Shown: piece by piece, positions 51,192-52,308 of the stretch | Numbering within the stretch: position 1 is the stretch's first letter | Layout: each line of letters starts with the position of its first letter | DNA from: an uncultured Verrucomicrobiota bacterium | Lineage (GTDB): Bacteria > Verrucomicrobiota > Verrucomicrobiia > Limisphaerales > UBA9464 | DNA: 52,308 nucleotides | Assembly (NCBI GenBank): GCA_903922605.1 | Contig: CAIXUG010000004.1 | Span: forward strand, 1-52,308 | Reading direction: 5' to 3' | Translations under genes and position numbers: made by a program | Notes under the pieces: generated by a model | The model's input: only the letters and a program-made list of their open reading frames with translations | What the model was told of the DNA's origin: nothing | The model's database searches: none

Positions 51192-52079
51192 TCACCGGCT
51201 GGCCGCCAGCCAGATTGCGCCAGCCACAGCCACCAGGCCGCCAGTGAGAGAGCGGGCGGTCGGGCGTTCGCCATCCAGCCACCAGGCGAGCGGGATGACC
51301 GCCAGCGGTGTAAGTGCCGTGATCGACATCACCACGCCGGTCGGCTGGAGCTGAAAGGCCCATTGGTAGCAAGCCACGCCGAGTGAGGGACCGCTGAAGG
51401 CGTTGGCTATGGTCCATGGCCACGCCTGTCGCCAAGGACGAGGTTCCAACCGCTTGGGGGCCTGGCGCTGCTGCCAAAACCACCAGAGGAACGTGAAGGC
51501 CACTCCGGCCAGAATCCGCTGGTAGGCGACCGACATGCCATCAATCGACTGTCCGGCCGCCTTTGAGAGCAGCTGGCCGTGCCGGCTGAGCACCGCTCCA
51601 ATCGCCTGCCCAGCAGCGGCGATCAGCCCGAGCACGAGGCCTTTCGTTCCCGGATGCATCGCGGGTGTTTTGCCTTTGCCCGGATAAAGAGCGATGGCTA
51701 CGCCGATCAGGATGGTCAGGCCAGCGACCACTTCGGCGGCTCCCAGCCGGGTGCCCAGCCAGAGCCATTCGATGACCGCGGCGATGGGAGCGGCGAGGCA
51801 CTGGACCATCAGGGCCGTGAGCTGCGCGCCGATCAGCGGCAGCGCCAGGAAGATGGCCGTGTCACAGATGCCGAAGCCGATCAGGCCGCTCGCGATGAAC
51901 CAGCCCAGCGCGACGCCGTGGAGCCCGGCCCCGAAGGTGTGCGCATAGATCCCCAGCAGCAGCGCTGCCAGAATGATCCGGACCAGGTTGGCGGTGGAGG
52001 AACCCAGTAGCAGCACCGACCGCTTCGCCGCGACCGAGGACAGGGCGAAGAGCCACGTGGCAAGAAAGGCTGCAATCAT
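51192..52079 (-). CDS. EamA-family (DMT) transporter
   Basis: 295 residues with about ten predicted membrane segments in two EamA halves. The first half has FLATWLFALSSVAAKRSV, LVRIILAALLLGIYA; the second has SITALTPLAVIPLAWWLDGE and GGLVAVAGAIWLA. The loop around 135-145 is basic. Drug/metabolite transporters export amino acids or small solutes; the substrate is unknown. ATG at 52079. It follows the window's right-end insertion sequence, which begins after a 170-bp intergenic space. Confidence 0.88.
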   Translation of the reverse strand: MIAAFLATWLFALSSVAAKRSVLLLGSSTANLVRIILAALLLGIYAHTFGAGLHGVALGWFIASGLIGFGICDTAIFLALPLIGAQLTALMVQCLAAPIAAVIEWLWLGTRLGAAEVVAGLTILIGVAIALYPGKGKTPAMHPGTKGLVLGLIAAAGQAIGAVLSRHGQLLSKAAGQSIDGMSVAYQRILAGVAFTFLWWFWQQRQAPKRLEPRPWRQAWPWTIANAFSGPSLGVACYQWAFQLQPTGVVMSITALTPLAVIPLAWWLDGERPTARSLTGGLVAVAGAIWLAASR

Positions 52080-52195
52080 GGCCTCGGATTACAAGAAACA
52101 CATGGATGGGAATGAAGAGGCGTGTGGCAGCGCAAACGCCCTTGTGAAACGAAGCCGCCGTGGTCTGTGGTTGCCCGGCTCGCGGGGACGGCATG

Positions 52196-52217
52196 TGCTC
52201 AGCGCATGGGTAACACT
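52196..52217 (+). repeat. 22-bp direct repeat, copy 1, at the edge of the IS481-like element
   Basis: tgctcagcgcatgggtaaca-type unit at 52196-52217 and 52221-52242 (one mismatch, a/g), separated by three bases. It immediately precedes the transposase start, so it probably belongs to the terminal region of the insertion sequence. Confidence 0.6.
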
Positions 52218-52220
52218 TTA

Positions 52221-52242
52221 TGCTCAGCGCATGGGTGACACT
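52221..52242 (+). repeat. 22-bp direct repeat, copy 2
   Basis: Second copy of the unit at 52196, with GGGTGACAC instead of GGGTAACAC. A start codon for the partial transposase follows 11 bases later. Confidence 0.6.
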
Positions 52243-52253
52243 TCTGAGGCGGT

Positions 52254-52308
52254 ATGCCTTGGAAAACTGAGAGTGCGGCGCGACAGCGGTGGGAGTTTGT
52301 GCGGGAGC
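52254..52308 (+). CDS. IS481-like transposase, 5' fragment cut by window end
   Basis: The first 18 codons read MPWKTESAARQRWEFVRE, the opening expected of IS481-type transposases (MPWK...R..FV), which start with a helix-turn-helix domain before the integrase core. The rest lies outside the window. The upstream doubled 22-bp repeat supports an insertion sequence boundary. Whether the gene is intact cannot be told. Confidence 0.6.
   Translation, partial: MPWKTESAARQRWEFVRE

Overview
The window looks like a high-GC chromosome segment from a member of the Verrucomicrobiota. This is inferred from a protein with a C-terminal PEP-CTERM signal, very large secreted multi-domain proteins, a fused SecDF beside YajC, a cytochrome c/copper-monooxygenase/TPR protein of the type seen in Planctomycetes and Verrucomicrobia, and dispersed palindromic repeats. 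The species cannot be named from the sequence. No rRNA, tRNA or CRISPR array was seen.

Layout. 1-8.9 kb: a 2102-residue secreted modular protein (minus) diverges from an OPT-family transporter (plus). 9.0-12.5 kb: aspS, a CobW-type GTPase and a PduO-type cobalamin adenosyltransferase. 12.5-18.9 kb: hypothetical proteins, the cytochrome/TPR protein, a lipoprotein, a DUF2167-like membrane protein, a site-2-type protease, hslR, hisN and an ABM-like monooxygenase. 18.9-21.7 kb is the accessory region. It holds an IS5-type element whose transposase is broken by one in-frame TGA, a PEP-CTERM protein, a start-less reading frame, a well-formed integron attC-like site, a 39-codon ORF and a 16-bp sequence present twice. 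21.7-25.0 kb: rpsO and pnp; PNPase carries a second S1 domain joined by an Arg/Gly-rich linker.

25.2-32.1 kb, all minus: an ATP-grasp-like protein, a sterol-desaturase-family membrane enzyme, then a translationally coupled trio (GAF-adenylate cyclase, TPR protein, secreted metallophosphoesterase) and dapF. 32.4-37.5 kb, plus: yajC-secDF, a heme-dependent N-demethylase-like protein and a galactose mutarotase lipoprotein. 37.6-39.6 kb, minus: trpS and a family-9 glycosyltransferase. 39.7-46.1 kb: a lipoprotein, a three-gene cluster with two tandem paralogous mini membrane proteins, a TlpA-like thioredoxin, a GDPD-like phosphodiesterase, a small membrane protein, a class-III aminotransferase and a GNAT. 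A perfect 25-bp inverted repeat separates these from ftsY, a PHP phosphoesterase and nusB (minus). The end holds a secreted BNR-repeat/Ig protein, an EamA transporter and the first codons of an IS481-like transposase behind a doubled 22-bp repeat.

Most of the window is ordinary core metabolism and translation/secretion machinery. The regions most worth attention are the attC/IS segment (18.9-21.7 kb), the duplicated-S1 PNPase, the coupled cyclase-TPR-phosphatase operon and the tandem mini membrane proteins.
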